From NCBI GenBank assembly GCA_942159475.1, contig OW804096.1, positions 87,833,784-87,897,783 on the forward strand: DNA of 64,000 nt, written 5' to 3'. The notes below the pieces were generated by a model. It saw only the letters and a list, made by a program, of their open reading frames with translations. It had not been told where the DNA came from and searched no databases. Origin of the DNA: Sthenelais limicola. Taxonomy: Eukaryota; Annelida; Polychaeta; Phyllodocida; Sigalionidae. Shown here one piece after another: positions 24,652 through 38,400 of the stretch. The translations under genes were made by a program, and so were the position numbers. Position 1 is the first letter of the stretch. Every line of letters begins with the position of its first letter.

Positions 24652-25555
24652 CTGGGACATACACGTGTAATGTTCTTTGGGCCTTTAGGGAAAGCCCCTT
24701 TAATATCTTTTTGTCTTATCAGCTTTCACAAATGATACAAAAAGGGCCGGAAGTGTGGCGAGGAAGGGGAAGCCAGTCTGATGACCCCCTGCGTGCATGT
24801 AGTATAACCTTTAGTTAAAACGTGCATATGGTTAAAGTGTAGAATGTTCACCAGCTGAAGTACCCCTCCATCCTAGCAGAAACGCGTGGTTAGCATACTC
24901 CCTTGACAGGAGTTTACGTCATTTGTCAGCCAAGTCCCGAATCTACCTCCGAGGCTATAGGTAACACCCCCATAGAATAAATATGTAATCTAATAATTTA
25001 ATGTGATGAAAACACAAATACATAATGCGATAAATATGTTTGACATATTTAATTATGTTTGTACTGGTATCTTTATGAAACGACCATATATTACTATCGA
25101 TATTACATGAATGTTATTTAAGGCTAAAATTGAAAAGTTAGGGGTTTATGATTGAACCCCGAATACGCGTTGGATCATCACTCATGTGCATATATCAAGG
25201 GCTACAATTTAAGTATGCTGTGGTCCGCGGAGACATTACTTTAGCTATAAGCCTGACACTAACAGAGTCGCCAATCGTCTAAGCCATCAAAGCGCGACAC
25301 GCGCGCCCTCTAAGTTCACGGCCAACCCGAGCGGCGAAAAAAGCACGACCCCTCGAGGTCGGAGGGCAAGTTAGGAAGTAGGGGTTACGATCACAGGGGG
25401 TCAGGTGGTGAATGAGTCGGTTATTAGTAGTATATAGGGAGCGGGGTGAGATGACAGACTAAAGGTCACTGTTGGGCGGAGAGCAGTTGCCTCAATGTTA
25501 TCGGATGAGGTAGACTTGGTGGCTTCTCTCTACATCGGGTCAGAAGCCAGAACAA

Positions 25556-25631
25556 CCCCACCCCCATCCCCACTGAGAGTGGGACCTCCGCCCTCCCTCC
25601 TCCTGTACTCTCCCTCTCCCCGCCCTCCCCT
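25556..25631. repeat. C/T-rich tract with CCCGCCC and CCACCCC boxes
   Basis: The + strand is very C-rich, with CCACCCCCATCCCCA and CCCCGCCCTCCCC words that resemble SP/KLF boxes. It follows a CpG-rich stretch at about 25,285-25,370. There is no exon nearby. Confidence 0.4.
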
Positions 25632-26877
25632 AATATAACTGGTCCAGCCGTACGTGCACGTTCGGGTTTCTAGAACTAATGTTCAGGTTTATTACGGTGG
25701 CAGGGCATAAATATCGTACTTCCCAAACGCACGGGTGCTATCTAATTAGTGCGAATGCTTTCTGCAATGATTTGATCGTGAAAATGTCGAGATGATAGAA
25801 AACCAGGGAACTTATAGATTTATACAGCTAGCATTTACTCAAGATACCAGGTGATGCAGCATGTTTCAGGAAACAATCAATGGTTAAACTTTCGAGTTTC
25901 GCTTTGTTTAAAAGTGTTTTATAGTGTTTTTATCTAGCTCATGATACACACTACAAACTATATCGTTGGCATTTAGGTTCTGTCAAATACCGTGGTTAGC
26001 TCATGACAAAATACAGATGGCTTTCTTTCGCTCATTCGTTCAGCAAAGAAGAATGAACTTTGAGTTTCAGCCATTACTTTGCCAGTACTAGGGGAAGGAG
26101 GAAAACAGCACGTGACAGGTGGACTGGTCCCTCTCCTGAGGTAGCCCAGGTAGCATGAAGTATGACGCCACCTGGAGGTGTTCCCTACCCTCGGAGGCAT
26201 GTTCTGGTGTGTTGGTCCAGCATATAATCCCTGGCAGGACAGAGGACCCAAGAGGGAGGCTGAATGTGTGGAGGCCAAGTCTTCGCCCCTCCTAACCTTT
26301 ACGTTTGAGGCAGTGATCCAATAGACGACCACCCACGGATGCATCGTCATTATTATGTGTTGGGTACATGTGATGTATGCAGATATGGCTTTGTTAATTA
26401 TATGTTGTCCCAATATAGAGCTAAATAATATTATGTAATACACTTTCGGATATCATACCAATGATATGTATTTTGTGGATAGTTCTAGATTAGCGTTACT
26501 TAACGATTGGTCCGACTTTGAGAAATCTTTGAAGGAGAAAAAACAATTGTTCCAAGTAAAAGAGTAATACACCATGGCTTGGGAGAGGTCCAATCCATAT
26601 GTTGAAGCCGGTCCCAACGTGGTAAAATGTTTGATTCCAAAAGCTTCTCAAAGCGTGCGTCAACTTCTTTGCCGTAGGAGTTATTTCCAGGCATATAGTG
26701 TTGAGATTGACCCCAGGCACAGAACCTATTGGTCAGGTCAGGATGCTGTACCGAGGGATGTACCAGCACTTACAAGTCACCCCAGTAATCCTGTTAGTTC
26801 CAGCTGACCAGCCGGCTCGGTTGGCCCCAGCGTGGGCCGCAGGAGCTAGACACCTAGGTGCTTGCACCCAGTCATCC

Positions 26878-26926
26878 CACCTGGCCAATCATCTGGACTT
26901 CCAGGTGATTTACCTAATGACAGGTG
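26878..26926. promoter_or_regulatory. Cluster of three CAGGTG E-boxes
   Basis: CACCTG at 26878 and CAGGTG at 26902 and 26921 fall within 49 bases. Two more lie at 26116 and 26169. This form is preferred by Snail and ZEB repressors and some bHLH factors. The 6-bp word is common, so function is uncertain. Confidence 0.25.
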
Positions 26927-27787
26927 AGCTTGAAGACACCCCGGGGAGCGCCATGAGAGTGGTAGCAACATGACAGTTTGGTTTCTGGTCGAACGCCGCC
27001 TCTTGGGAGGACCGGGACTATTTGGAGGGATCAACTAAGATGAGTTGTGCTTGTATTGGGCAGGGCCTCGGCACTGCATCATGAATGTTCTAGCTCGGGG
27101 AAATTTGTGAAACATCACTCGTCTAAAAAAGTTGAGTCAACAGAAGAGGAATACCACATATTCAGTAGAAAGACATAACATGAACAGAGAATTTCCATAG
27201 AAAGGGTCTTAATTGTCACCGAGCAGATTGTTCACATGTTTCGAGCGATACATGTTATAACTGACAGGGGAAGATGGAAATGATTTTATTCGGAAAGGCG
27301 GGGTACTGAAGTCATTTGTGAGAGCAGCCGTGCTATCCTATGTTAAAGGTCGATGCACTTTCAGGACATATGGTCTCTTCAAACCGGCAGCAAAATATTT
27401 TCTGAATAAAATGTTAGGAGAGTTCTGACTCCAAGATGAGATTCATTCGTGATGGCGGGTCGTACGTTATACTTCCATTATGTCCAATCTCAGAGTACTC
27501 CGAAGTCCAATATCCAATTCATATTTGATGTTTATATCATCAAATGAGTCATTATGTACATGTAACCTATGTATCAAAGGTCAACGTTGTCGAAGTAATG
27601 GTCCTCTATTTTGGTAAGACGTTTCCCTCAGTCTGCCCAAAGTACCATCCCACCTTAGAAGTCCCACCAAGTGCTTCCCATTCTATCATCATGAATACAT
27701 TGATTGAATTCATGTTGTTGTCATAGATGAGTACCAGGTGCCGCTATGTGTCTCTTCTCCCTTACCCCTATCTATATATACCGGTAC

Positions 27788-27842
27788 ATAATATCATAAA
27801 TATATAACATAAATGTTTATATAATATTTATGCCGATATTAT
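27788..27842. repeat. AT-rich imperfect palindrome
   Basis: ATAATATC at 27788-27795 is mirrored by GATATTAT at 27835-27842, with inner CATAAAT and ATTTATG arms. It could form a hairpin but has weak, AT-only pairing. Confidence 0.4.
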
Positions 27843-30800
27843 CCAAATAGTGGCAGCAACGTCATCTATAGTTGTAAATGAGCTTATGTAATCAGAAAAA
27901 AGCTCACATGGATACCAGAGTAATAGAAATGTCTATAACTCTGAGCATGTGAATCTGGATCGCACATGAACATGTTACCTCTCCCATGTCTTTGCTGGCC
28001 ATTTCCCAGTATCTGCATGTGTGTGGTATTGGCTCAATCGTGTGTCCGCAATGACAGGTTCTGGACCCGAAGACATTTATTGCAGACATGTACGGTTTCC
28101 AAACTATAATGAGCAAACATATGGTATACGGTATATCTCATCCTTTCTATAGATGGTCCAACATTTCAGGTGAGCAGCGAAGTAGATGTATGTTCTGGTA
28201 CCAATGATTAATTCTTCCTGAACAGTACTACATCAGAGTAAAGATCTACTCTGAGGTAGTACCTACAAATACGTGCTCTGACAATTACTGGTGATTGTAC
28301 GTAAGTACTCTTAAAACACGAAAACAAAACTACACTAATATGCGGAAAAAAAAGAGTTTTATCACTTCACTGGAGCAGTCAGTGCAATCTTAGCCTGAAG
28401 ATGGCACACCATAATGACAAAGGGGACCTTTCCTTTAACTAAGAACAGAAATACAATATCTAGACTATTTCTCAATAAAAATCGATCCTCTCCCTAAACA
28501 AGATAAATATAAGGAAAGTGAACAGCCGATGTCATACCCGACCAGATTATCAGGTTTTGGATGTAATTGAAGTATGTTTATCTTTATATCCGGGCCATCA
28601 TGTCACCATCAAAGCGCAGGCTTCGTATTGCTCATCTGGCTCGCTATGTGGGACATGAGAGGTGCTCCTGAGTAATGGCGGTACTGATATGTTGCTCAGG
28701 CGAGTAGGAGGCATCCCACTACATACCGACATCAGGACATGAAAGGCTCCGGTGATACCAAGACCTGTGTCATCCCTTCCCCTTCAGCCGACACATTGAT
28801 CGATCATGTAAGTATAGAAGGTGTTGTTGATAATCAGGGGACATGTGCATTGCATACATCAAAAATGTCTCGGTCCCAAGGAGCTACTGAGCTCTCCGGA
28901 CTGGAATGTCACCTCCTATCGTTTCTCTCGATTAACATGGGATTACCCATGTTCTTAAACTCCAAGAAGGTAGCATTGTGATTTAAATCAATTCGTCTGA
29001 CATATCAACACAAACCTATTGCATTTAGCCTGAGTCTGAATTTTTGGAGGATCGAACCCTGCAGGTGAAAATCGTTATCTCAAAGCCTCACTCAACATAA
29101 TATAGTCCATAAGCGGTGTTTTGGGCAATGGAGATGATTTGAAGAGTTTATTCTCAATTCTTGTTTTACGCCGCTATGTGTATTCAGAGGCTTGTATAAC
29201 AATACGGAGCATGTCCACCTATAAGGCTTGTCTGCATTGAGTAGCAGTCTTTTGGAACATAAGGCCGTGATATGTATGCATCGCACCTCGCGACAAACGA
29301 ACGAATATGAAGAAATATTACCACTTCTGGCTGTTAGGAGAACGGCTGGCCTGAGTCCAACAGCAGCCCCCCTACAATCCCCGCTTATCCCTGTCCCGGC
29401 CACCTATAGGAAATCAATTGGTCGGCAATTTAAGCACTTGGTGCTCATACCTGATTCGGTCAACAAACAAATTGGCTCGACAAGTCAATGGAGATTTGGT
29501 TAAAAGCTCCCGAAATTAAACGGCCTGGGCAAGCGTACTCTAGCTGCTAGACGTCAGTGGCTACTAATTGAGCACGGAGAAGGGACCTGCTAATCACCGA
29601 GACAATCCAGAGATGGGCTTAATAAGATGATAAATCGGGTGAGGGAAAATTACTGCAGGCCATCCGGCTTGGGGATACGCAGTCTCAAAGACCAGCTGCC
29701 TGTCATTTAGTTGTGTCGTATCCTTGCAATTTATCAGAAGATTATTTGGGGGACGCACTGTCTTGATGAAGTGAAGAAGCAAAACAAAAGATTCATGGGG
29801 CGAATATGGCCCCGCCTATAGCTATCCTAATTACAAGTCATATTTAACATCAACTCAGGAAGGATTGGAACTATATGCCTCCATAGCTCAGAACACACTT
29901 TGTTGCCATTCGTGATTAGCGCCCATCCCACTTTTCTATAGATTTCCTCTCTCAACCACAGACCAGCTCCGTACGCTTGATATATTGATAACTATACTTT
30001 CCCTCGTAGGAAAGTCTAATTTGGAGTGGTAATTGCTTACCCATTGGGAATGGCATGTTAAGCCGAATTGATGATAGGAGCAAATAATTCTGCGGTTGTA
30101 TGAAAAAAAACTTAAAATTTGGGGAATATAAGTCTAACCCCCAAAACTTAGCCAATGCTCTCGACTTTCTAGGTCAGTCAAAACCATGTATTATTGTTGC
30201 CTTCAATTTATTTATCAGTGAGTGACTCATTTGAGGGAGCTGGAATACCCACACGCCAAAGGTTATGACTGCAGAATGGGTTATGAGTGCTGATACTACT
30301 TTTTGTATTGTCACATCCTTATGAACGCATCCCCACGGAAACCGGCGACTTTCCGGTGTCCCGAAGTGAGGGATCGCGTCTGCGACCACGAAGCAAGCCA
30401 TGGTCGCCACGCATGTGTGTCGTAGAGGCAAGCAATCAAGCCCCGGAAATGGCGGTCGGGGTAAAGGAGGGATTACTGGTGACATTCAACCCCTAGAAGT
30501 AAACTTCTGGGTAGACTCGCGTGGCCATATGGTAAAGTGTGGCCACTTCTAGCATTCGAGTTTGGGGTCAGATGAAAAAGGATGAGAGACTCCTCGGACA
30601 TCTTGTTGGTAGAGCGAGGGGATCCTCTCTTATCTGTGACAAGTCTCTTTCTCTGCTCAGTCGCAACGGCGCCCCAAAGTTTTCGAAAGCTAGATGATCC
30701 ATTAATAGTTCCTTGTTGACATTAAGTGTCAGGAGAAATCGATTGTATACTTCAGACACATTAGAAGAATGGACAATCAGACAGTTTAGATTTACTTCAC

Positions 30801-32124
30801 TTGAGTGCTGACCTGGTATAATGGTCTTTCCCCTTAGACGTCAGAGAAACTTTAACTCCCCTGGACAAAATATTAAATTATTTATAAGTTTACACGGAAC
30901 TTTATAAGTTGTTCATGAATACGAACTCATATAATGGAGATCGACCTATCCTAAATTGGGAGGGCATTCTATTTGCATATTATTTTCGTTTTCACAGATC
31001 TACACTTCCAAATGCTATCGGAAGAAATAATAAATAAATCCCACCCATCAAGCCAAGCCAGTTGAGCGTGTATTATTATGATCTATTCCCAAAGAGAAAA
31101 CCTTTGCCTTGCTTTGTGACCAGGGGTGACAGGGATCCTGTGTGCATCAGGGTCCACGTCCCCTCTTGTAAACAAAACCCGGGCCGCATGTTATTTTGTA
31201 TATTGGAATGTTTAGGCCATCATCACAAGCATGGCCCACACAGTTATCTTAGCCCTTGCGGGGCGTCAGATGCTCCCCTGCTGACAGCGCATGCAGCGAA
31301 AACCAGGAGACCACGTAGTTCAGCTGGTTACATCCAAGTCCGTTTCTCTAAAGAGGTTCCGGCCGTATTTCTAGGCACCGCAGAATGTTGGGACCACGCA
31401 GATAAGGTACCATGGCACGGGCGCGAGGGATTATCTGATACGGATCAGATTAAACATAAGGCATGCGAATAAAGAGAAACTCGCTTTCTTAAATTATCGA
31501 GAGGTGTAAAAAGATTGGATCCAAGGCCTATAGAACTATTTATGTACGACTAGTGTATCAAATTTGCCCCTCTCCACTTGCACACTTTAATTAATTAGCT
31601 GTGTCCCGATCCCATTATAAGTTCTAATTTTTATTCGATTAATTTAGTATTAACATCAGCCAATCCGCCCCGATTAGTCATATAAATAAACCCTGTAAAA
31701 AAAGAGCAGGAGATTTCGCCTAGGATCTGTCACCAGAGAGAGACTTTTCTTTGTGTCCCCTTGAATGCCTGATTCCGAGAAGTATGCGTTCAGATGTGTA
31801 CGCAGATGCATTTCTGACCCTCACCATTACCACCCAAACTTGGTCACAGATTATGAAGTTCCATGGGTAACATCATACCCCTAAGATAACATACAGGGGC
31901 TCCCCGCTGGAAAGTGTGGCAAAGATCAGTCCCTTTCTAGGACAAGGAGGAAGGTCCCCTACTTCCTAGAGGTCTCCTGGGACATGTATTTGACTGGCAG
32001 GGGGAACTTTTGATCCTGGGGTTATGTTTCACCCTCACAGGCTCTTGTTTGACTCTAGCGAACATACACAGAGGAGACACACCGACATTCGCTTTTGCGC
32101 CCAGCTCCAGATGTTACCCAGTTA

Positions 32125-32138
32125 GTTACCAAGGTGAC
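32125..32138. promoter_or_regulatory. RFX X-box-like site near the candidate cassette exon
   Basis: GTTACCAAGGTGAC fits the two-half X-box pattern GTNRCC..GGYRAC with a two-base spacer. It lies about 200 bp upstream of the candidate exon at 32338. Only weak evidence for a regulatory role. Confidence 0.22.
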
Positions 32139-32337
32139 TGGTATTAGGCTTATGTGCTGGGGACGCGTGGAGCTGAGGGGATCACTGACTGGGAGGGGGT
32201 CGGGTTTCAGTCAGGCCCGAGCAAGGGTTGCGGGGTTAGGTCCAGTTGGGTCGTTGACATTGTACGTAACGAGACAGTTTGTGTCAGGCAAGCCAGGAGT
32301 ACAGTCGTCAACCATCACTCGCTTCTCTCATCTACAG

Positions 32338-32415
32338 AGAGGAGCGTCATATACTTTACATACAGAGTCCACCATGGTTCGCCAGAAGTTGTGGAACCCA
32401 AGACACGTCCTAAAG
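32338..32415 (+). CDS. Candidate cassette or alternative first exon, 26 codons
   Basis: A pyrimidine-rich acceptor (CTTCTCTCATCTACAG ending 32337) is followed by 78 bases open in phase 0 and a donor AAG then GTAAAA at 32416. Because the surrounding intron is phase 0, this piece would insert exactly 26 residues between the N-terminal domain and the finger-bearing exon without breaking the frame. It also contains an ATG at 32374 in an ideal CCACCATGG context. Used as a first exon, it would give a protein starting MVRQKLWNPRHVLK joined to the last exon and lacking the N-terminal domain. Vertebrate BNC2 is known for many alternative exons and promoters, which makes the idea reasonable. I recognise no similarity for the 26 residues, and open phase-compatible pieces of this size occur by chance in 31 kb. 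Confidence 0.2.
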
Positions 32416-35400
32416 GTAAAAAAGTTTTCTCATCGCATTATATATATCTACCTTATTATATGATACCATACGATACTATGATTGCGGCTCCATATGGACA
32501 GATTACATTTCCATGCAGAGCTATGCAATATAAATCTGTCTCTGGTGCCTTCATTATATCAGACTAAGTGAGTTACTCGGAGGTTATTTCTTGTATGGTG
32601 GTAAACCAAGTACCAACTGTCGCTTCATTCCTTTAAGTATGACAAGCAAAAGACGGATCACTTACTCATCTATGTATATCATGTTTGATTCTAGTGAAAT
32701 TTGGGGAAATGTTGTACCCGTAATGTCAGGAGTTGCTTTGTTGGGGAGCAGCCTCCCACTAGTGTTTACTTTGTGGTGTAATGACTCAATGAGTACTATA
32801 GCTCGCATTCCCCCATAGCAAGAAATGCTCGGTTCAGCCCACAGTGCCCCTAGTTCCATGAATCTGTACCACGAAATGAATGGGTTTATGATATGCATGC
32901 ATATATCATGGGTGAGTTACAAAATAGTTCATCTAGGTAACATTGTATATTTAAAATGGGCCTACCGAGAGACACCCGATGTAAACTAGTGTATGCGGAG
33001 GGTTGATTGTTTATACAGATGGACTAGAAGATGTTTCCCTCTTAAGATCGTCAATGTGAGACAGGCTTTTAAGGGTTTAGTTTTCGCGTTCCCCGGAAAC
33101 GCAAACAAAGGCACACTTTATTGAGATCGCATGGCAGACGCGGGGCAGACGCGATTCCATTTCCAACCAATGTCCTAGGCAGCATCTTCCTTTGAATGGG
33201 AAACAAATGACACAAATGAGGAAAAAGACGCTAGGACATTACTTTCGCGAGAAGATGGAACATTTCCTTAAGAATCTGCATTCTGTCACTGCTCCCCTTT
33301 GGGCAGGGCATACCCCTGCGACCGGCAAAAATGACCGATTCTGTTCCATGTGTCACCCAGACGACTGTGTTAGTGACAGCCCTCATCTGCTTAGCAACAA
33401 GACTGACTTCCGGTGGCCATCCCAGAAATCCCCGTTGACACAGCAAGTAATGCATCATTCCTCTCAGTGGCCAGTATGATTTCAGATGTACAACATACTA
33501 TAAGGCAAGCCAATGGCGGCATAGACAAGACAATTCTTCAACCGGAAAATTGTCTGCTTGAGAGGAATAGTATGGGTATAAATAATTCGGGAGTTATTTT
33601 AATACATTGTTGCTTCTTTTCGGTGTAAGCAGTTTTGATTCAGGTTCCGTGACTTGCTATTTTCATTTTCTAATTTGAAGCTAAAAGCTGCGATAAGCAC
33701 CAAGTGGGGTATTTATATTGTACAAACTTGTCATTTTACTTTTAAGTTTATTTGTCGATGATGTGGAGATCGGTATTTACACAAGGCCATTGCTCAATAT
33801 AACTCGGGTTTTAATAATAATGAAAGCATTAGTACACCGTCCTATTTTATATATTTTCGAGGTTGGAGACTATTAGGATAATTTTGAAATGCCAATATAT
33901 ACTTCTGATTGAAATTAGATTGTAAAGCTCGACTGATTCTAATTTGTGGCATTTTGTGCACGGGTATATTTTATACACCATACTGCGTACATAGATCTAT
34001 CAAACTTGTTGCAATGATATCAACTTAATTAGGGCGTGCGTGAAGACAGCTTTATACAACTATGCGTATTTGTGATCTATTCTTTTGGGCCTGAAGTAAA
34101 TTATTTTTTAAAACTGCCCTTTTAATGTCTCCCTTGGTGGCTACTCCCCCCGACTCGCCACACCAGTACATCTTAATTTAATGTTGTGTTGGACAACACC
34201 GAGGAACATCACGCGCACTCTGACAACAACAGAATGCCTTAATTAATTGGGAGAGAACCTCCAGCATGTATGCATTCTAGTAGCATTTGCGGTTGGTGAA
34301 AGCGGTAGGATGTAGAGTCACATCATTTAATTTTAATAAAGGCGCCTATAACGCCTCTGGATTGCGTGACGCAAACATTGGCCTTGTTCAGAGACCGTGG
34401 ATAAAGGTGGGAGGGTGGCGCAGTGCTGGAGTTGCGTGCCTATGGGGATTTGCACCTCAAGGCACACCTGGCTTCTGTAGTTTCCCGTCCTTCCACAGTC
34501 CTTCACAGTTCGACAGAGTTACACGCGGCTCTAATTCCCCTCCCTGGTGTGTTTCGCAAAGGTCCCAGATGTTTCCAGCCCTCGCGGTGTCATCATATCC
34601 CATTGGATCACATCTGTTCTCTCTCCTGTGAGTGGCTGGCCCAGAATATGGAGAAGGGGAAGTGTACGGGTCATGGTATTTAGTATTGGCATTATGAAGT
34701 ATTATAGGATTAGCCGCTGATAAATTAAAGCTCCCTTCTATCCCAGTTATCCTTGTTTAGACATAATTCCAGTTGTACGTGACCCCAATCTTTGTTATCT
34801 AAGTATGTATGTACAGCTGTTGTCACTAGCTACAATATTATTTTCTCTACAGTTATTTTGACATAAGGGTTTGAGAAGCGAATATCTATAGGTAAAATGA
34901 GCTGATTGAAGAAAAGTTCATGTACAACGCGGGTCGTGGACCACTGTTATACTCTTTTGTCTGAAGTTGAGATCAAGGGAAGATAATAATCTCCATTTCA
35001 GTGATATATAGATTACTAATGTATGCGATTACATTGAAGAAAATTTGTCCAATCATTTAACTTGTCTTTTTACTAGGACAAAACAATTGGCCAACCAGTG
35101 GTCAATAGCTTGCCTGAATCCCAGGATACCATTTTCAAAGACCCTTATATAGGCTATCATACCAACCCTGGCCTTGTGTGCCCCCTGCATCGCATGCCCT
35201 TACTTCCTCTTGTGGCCCTTACCCATGGGCCTCCGGTTCCAGGCCCTATGCTGCCCCTGGAGGACTCCAGACAGCCTGTCAAGGCCCTTGGGCAGCAGTG
35301 CCATAACTGTCTTAATACCATGGGGACCAATTCAGCTACATATATGCTTCGGAAATAAAAGCACACCAAATATACAAGTGAAACATTATATAAGCGTATA

Positions 35401-38400
35401 CACATACTTGCATATGTCCACATACATAATGGCACAGTTTTGTTACAGGTTTGAGCTTGCTTCTTAGAATGAATTCCACGACATATTAAACCTTAAACCG
35501 ACGAGGCGAAGTATGTTGCTTCGATTTAGTATTCGAATCAATTTAATTTGTCTGCATATATAGGAGATTAATATTGGTCGGGGATGTAGAAATTTATATA
35601 ATAATGTTAGATACATTAAATAACAATTCCGCCGATTATATTATGGTTACGTGTTGTTAATTGTGTTTTATATACGTTCTACATTTAGTATCGCAACATT
35701 ATATGCCTTAGCAATACAATGGGTATTAGATGGGGCTTTGGGAGGCCATAGCCTTGACTAATGGGGGGAGTTATGCATGAACCAAAATTACACAAGTGTC
35801 CGCAGGCTTTTGATCATGTCCCCGGCCCATGAATGATGGCCACAGGGACAGGCTATAACTGCCCTCTCGCGGCAAAGCTCTCATACAAAGAAGCGAGGCC
35901 ACAGGTGGCCCTACAAGAGGGACACAATACATTCTGTTCATCATTAAAACCCTGCCCAGCCTGCCACTTATTGAACTCGTAATTGTCTTCTGAGATCAGG
36001 AAAAAATCAATTCAGAAGCAGTTAATATTGATAATACCCTCCAGCCTTTATAAACAAAATCAACATTCTTCATTAGGATGGTGATAAAGGCATTCTCAGG
36101 CAAAGTCCAATTCATCATTCAAGGTTTATGGATCGCCTCCTTGTGAGGTATGAAGTTTGCATTGCCCTCACGTATAGAGACATTTGTGAGTACCTCTACC
36201 CTTGGTAATCGATCAATTAGTGACCATAACTGACACGTTAGGCTTGAAAACCGAACTGACACATCAACCTATAGGCTATTTTTGAATTAGGGTACAATGT
36301 ACTCTTTGGACAAGTATCTGTCCTAGGAAATGTAATGATTTCTTTTACCGTTTACAAGTGTTATTCTGGGGACAAAATATTCGATAGAACTCGCCATGAA
36401 TCACAGGGCGATAAGTGTTTTCAGATCCCTCCCTCTATGCCCGACCATCGCAAAAATCGGCCTGGGACAGCCAACAACATGGATCACTCTGTCTTTGTTC
36501 TCATTCCCATGGGAACAATATACTGAAAATGGTCAGATAAACTGGACACTGGTCACTGCTAAGTATCCACTCAGCCCTCAGTCACAACACTCCACCGGCG
36601 AGGACGGTCTTAGCTCTAGTCCTTTCGTGGTATGCTGGACATGCAGCATGGCCATTGGTGCCGCTGATCCACACATGTGACCCATGAGTCCGTTTTGCCT
36701 ATAACTGCCTCGCAACTATCGCTAATTTTCATAAAAGTATTAACTTTTATGTCTGGGATCCTTCAAAGACTAGATTCCTGAGTCTTTCCAATTCAAAGTA
36801 AAATTAGTGTTCAATTTTTCCAGGAATTTTATTTCAACTGGACTTTCCTTCGAACATTTTATATATGCTAATAGTATTATTCGGCTCCGAGTGAAACAAA
36901 CCAGTATGCCTTAGGGACTACAGAAGGGAGTGGCACTGTACTGCCAATCCTAACCATATCAGTTGGGAAGCGACCAGAGCTAGTATTAGAGGGGATTCCT
37001 TCTAAGCAAAAGGCTGCCGCACCGGTAGAAAAGGGTGGCCAGCATGCATATGACCCAATCCACAGGGACCCAACTGGTGTACCACAGTCGCGAATTCCTT
37101 ATGCAGCTTCTGCGCAACAATTTCGTGATCGAGTTTGACACTTTGGTCATCTGAATATGTCACAGAATAAAGTCTGCTGTGCGTGCACAGCTTGCCAAGG
37201 TCTCACCTCCGTCCCTAAATGGAAATAGTACATGCATCGGGTAAATAATGTTTTGACTAGGTGAGTACAACAATGTATTACAACTCGACAACTGTGTCCC
37301 ACTAACAGTTCTACTTCCAAAGAATGTTTCCTTCTTTAGTAAATAACACTTTCAGTGGACTAAGTAGCTAGTTTCGCTTGTAGACAAGCATATATACAAT
37401 TGGAGACTTTCCGGCCAATGTCCGTCTCTTCTTATTCATGGGACGTACTAGACACAAGCCATTACCTGTGTCCAAGACAACAGCGATCCGTACCACCAAA
37501 ATCCTTCCGGCTGATTTCACCCCATCTGACTGTGTCCACCTATTCCTTTTCACCCTTATGCTGGTCACAACTCAGGCCGCCTCTTGAAGCCACACAAAGA
37601 GCCCTCATCGCGTCCTTGATCTGAGCGTGGCTTCTCAGTGGCTTCCCCAGTGGCTTCACTCTGGCGCATGTAGACAGGCTGTGAGGATGCCACGCGCCGT
37701 CCTAAGTAGGGTCATTAGGATCCTGAGTAATCCTGCTGGCTAGGCAAAAGTGAGAGACACGGGGTAAGGTGACCAAAATCAGCAACTATACCCTGTATAC
37801 TTTGTCACGTTCCAAAAACTACGGGTACACCTTTGGTCTACATGATAAATAGGCGTCTGGGTCCATTCCACTTCAGTTTTATCATACTGCTAATCTCAAA
37901 AACTTGTAAACTACGGGTTATTGTAGAATAAGGTCAAGATTTATAATTTACCTATTTGACCAAGTAGTTTCCGTATAAATTTTGTATAATATTGTATCGC
38001 GCAGATTGAGCTGAAAAGTGAGTGTCGCCACGCGGCATAATAAGTCGCTCTCTGTTGTTTCACCGCTGTGTTTCTCTATTTGCCATTAGATGCAATTGGT
38101 GACTGGAGGTGACACACGGGAATGTGGCCACGCGTTAAAGTTTAAAGTCTGGTCTGTTGTTTGAATCCCATTCCACACTTTCCCTTAGCAGTTTTCAGGT
38201 CCTTTGGGTCAGTTACTCATTTAGTGATTTCAGCGTTTGCGCACAAAACAATTTGCACCAGTCTACTGTCACCGCCAGACTTACAGGTCTCCCAATTTGT
38301 CACAATGGCCACCGGCATCTTGGGAATTGCGGCGGCGGAACGCTGGGGACTATTTCCGCTTTACAGATGACCTCTGGTAGAGGAGGACAAACTGATGTTG

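Noticed and set aside
24605..24655. GA repeat considered as a GAGA-factor or CRISPR-like array
   Set aside because: It is a plain interrupted microsatellite without unique spacers.
25973..26443. 156-codon open frame on the minus strand
   Set aside because: No recognisable domain, no supporting splice or promoter context, and overlap with E-box-rich non-coding sequence. Such a length is expected by chance in 64 kb.
29045..29100. GGTTCGATCC box on the minus strand suggesting a tRNA gene
   Set aside because: The T-stem has a mismatch and no matching acceptor stem, D-arm or anticodon arm could be formed at the right distance.
31062..31472. 136-codon open frame on the plus strand in the large intron
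   Set aside because: No domain recognised and no clear splice sites at its limits. No evidence for a nested gene.
32154..32567. 137-codon frame overlapping the candidate cassette exon in another frame
   Set aside because: It conflicts with the phase needed to join the last exon and shows no domain.
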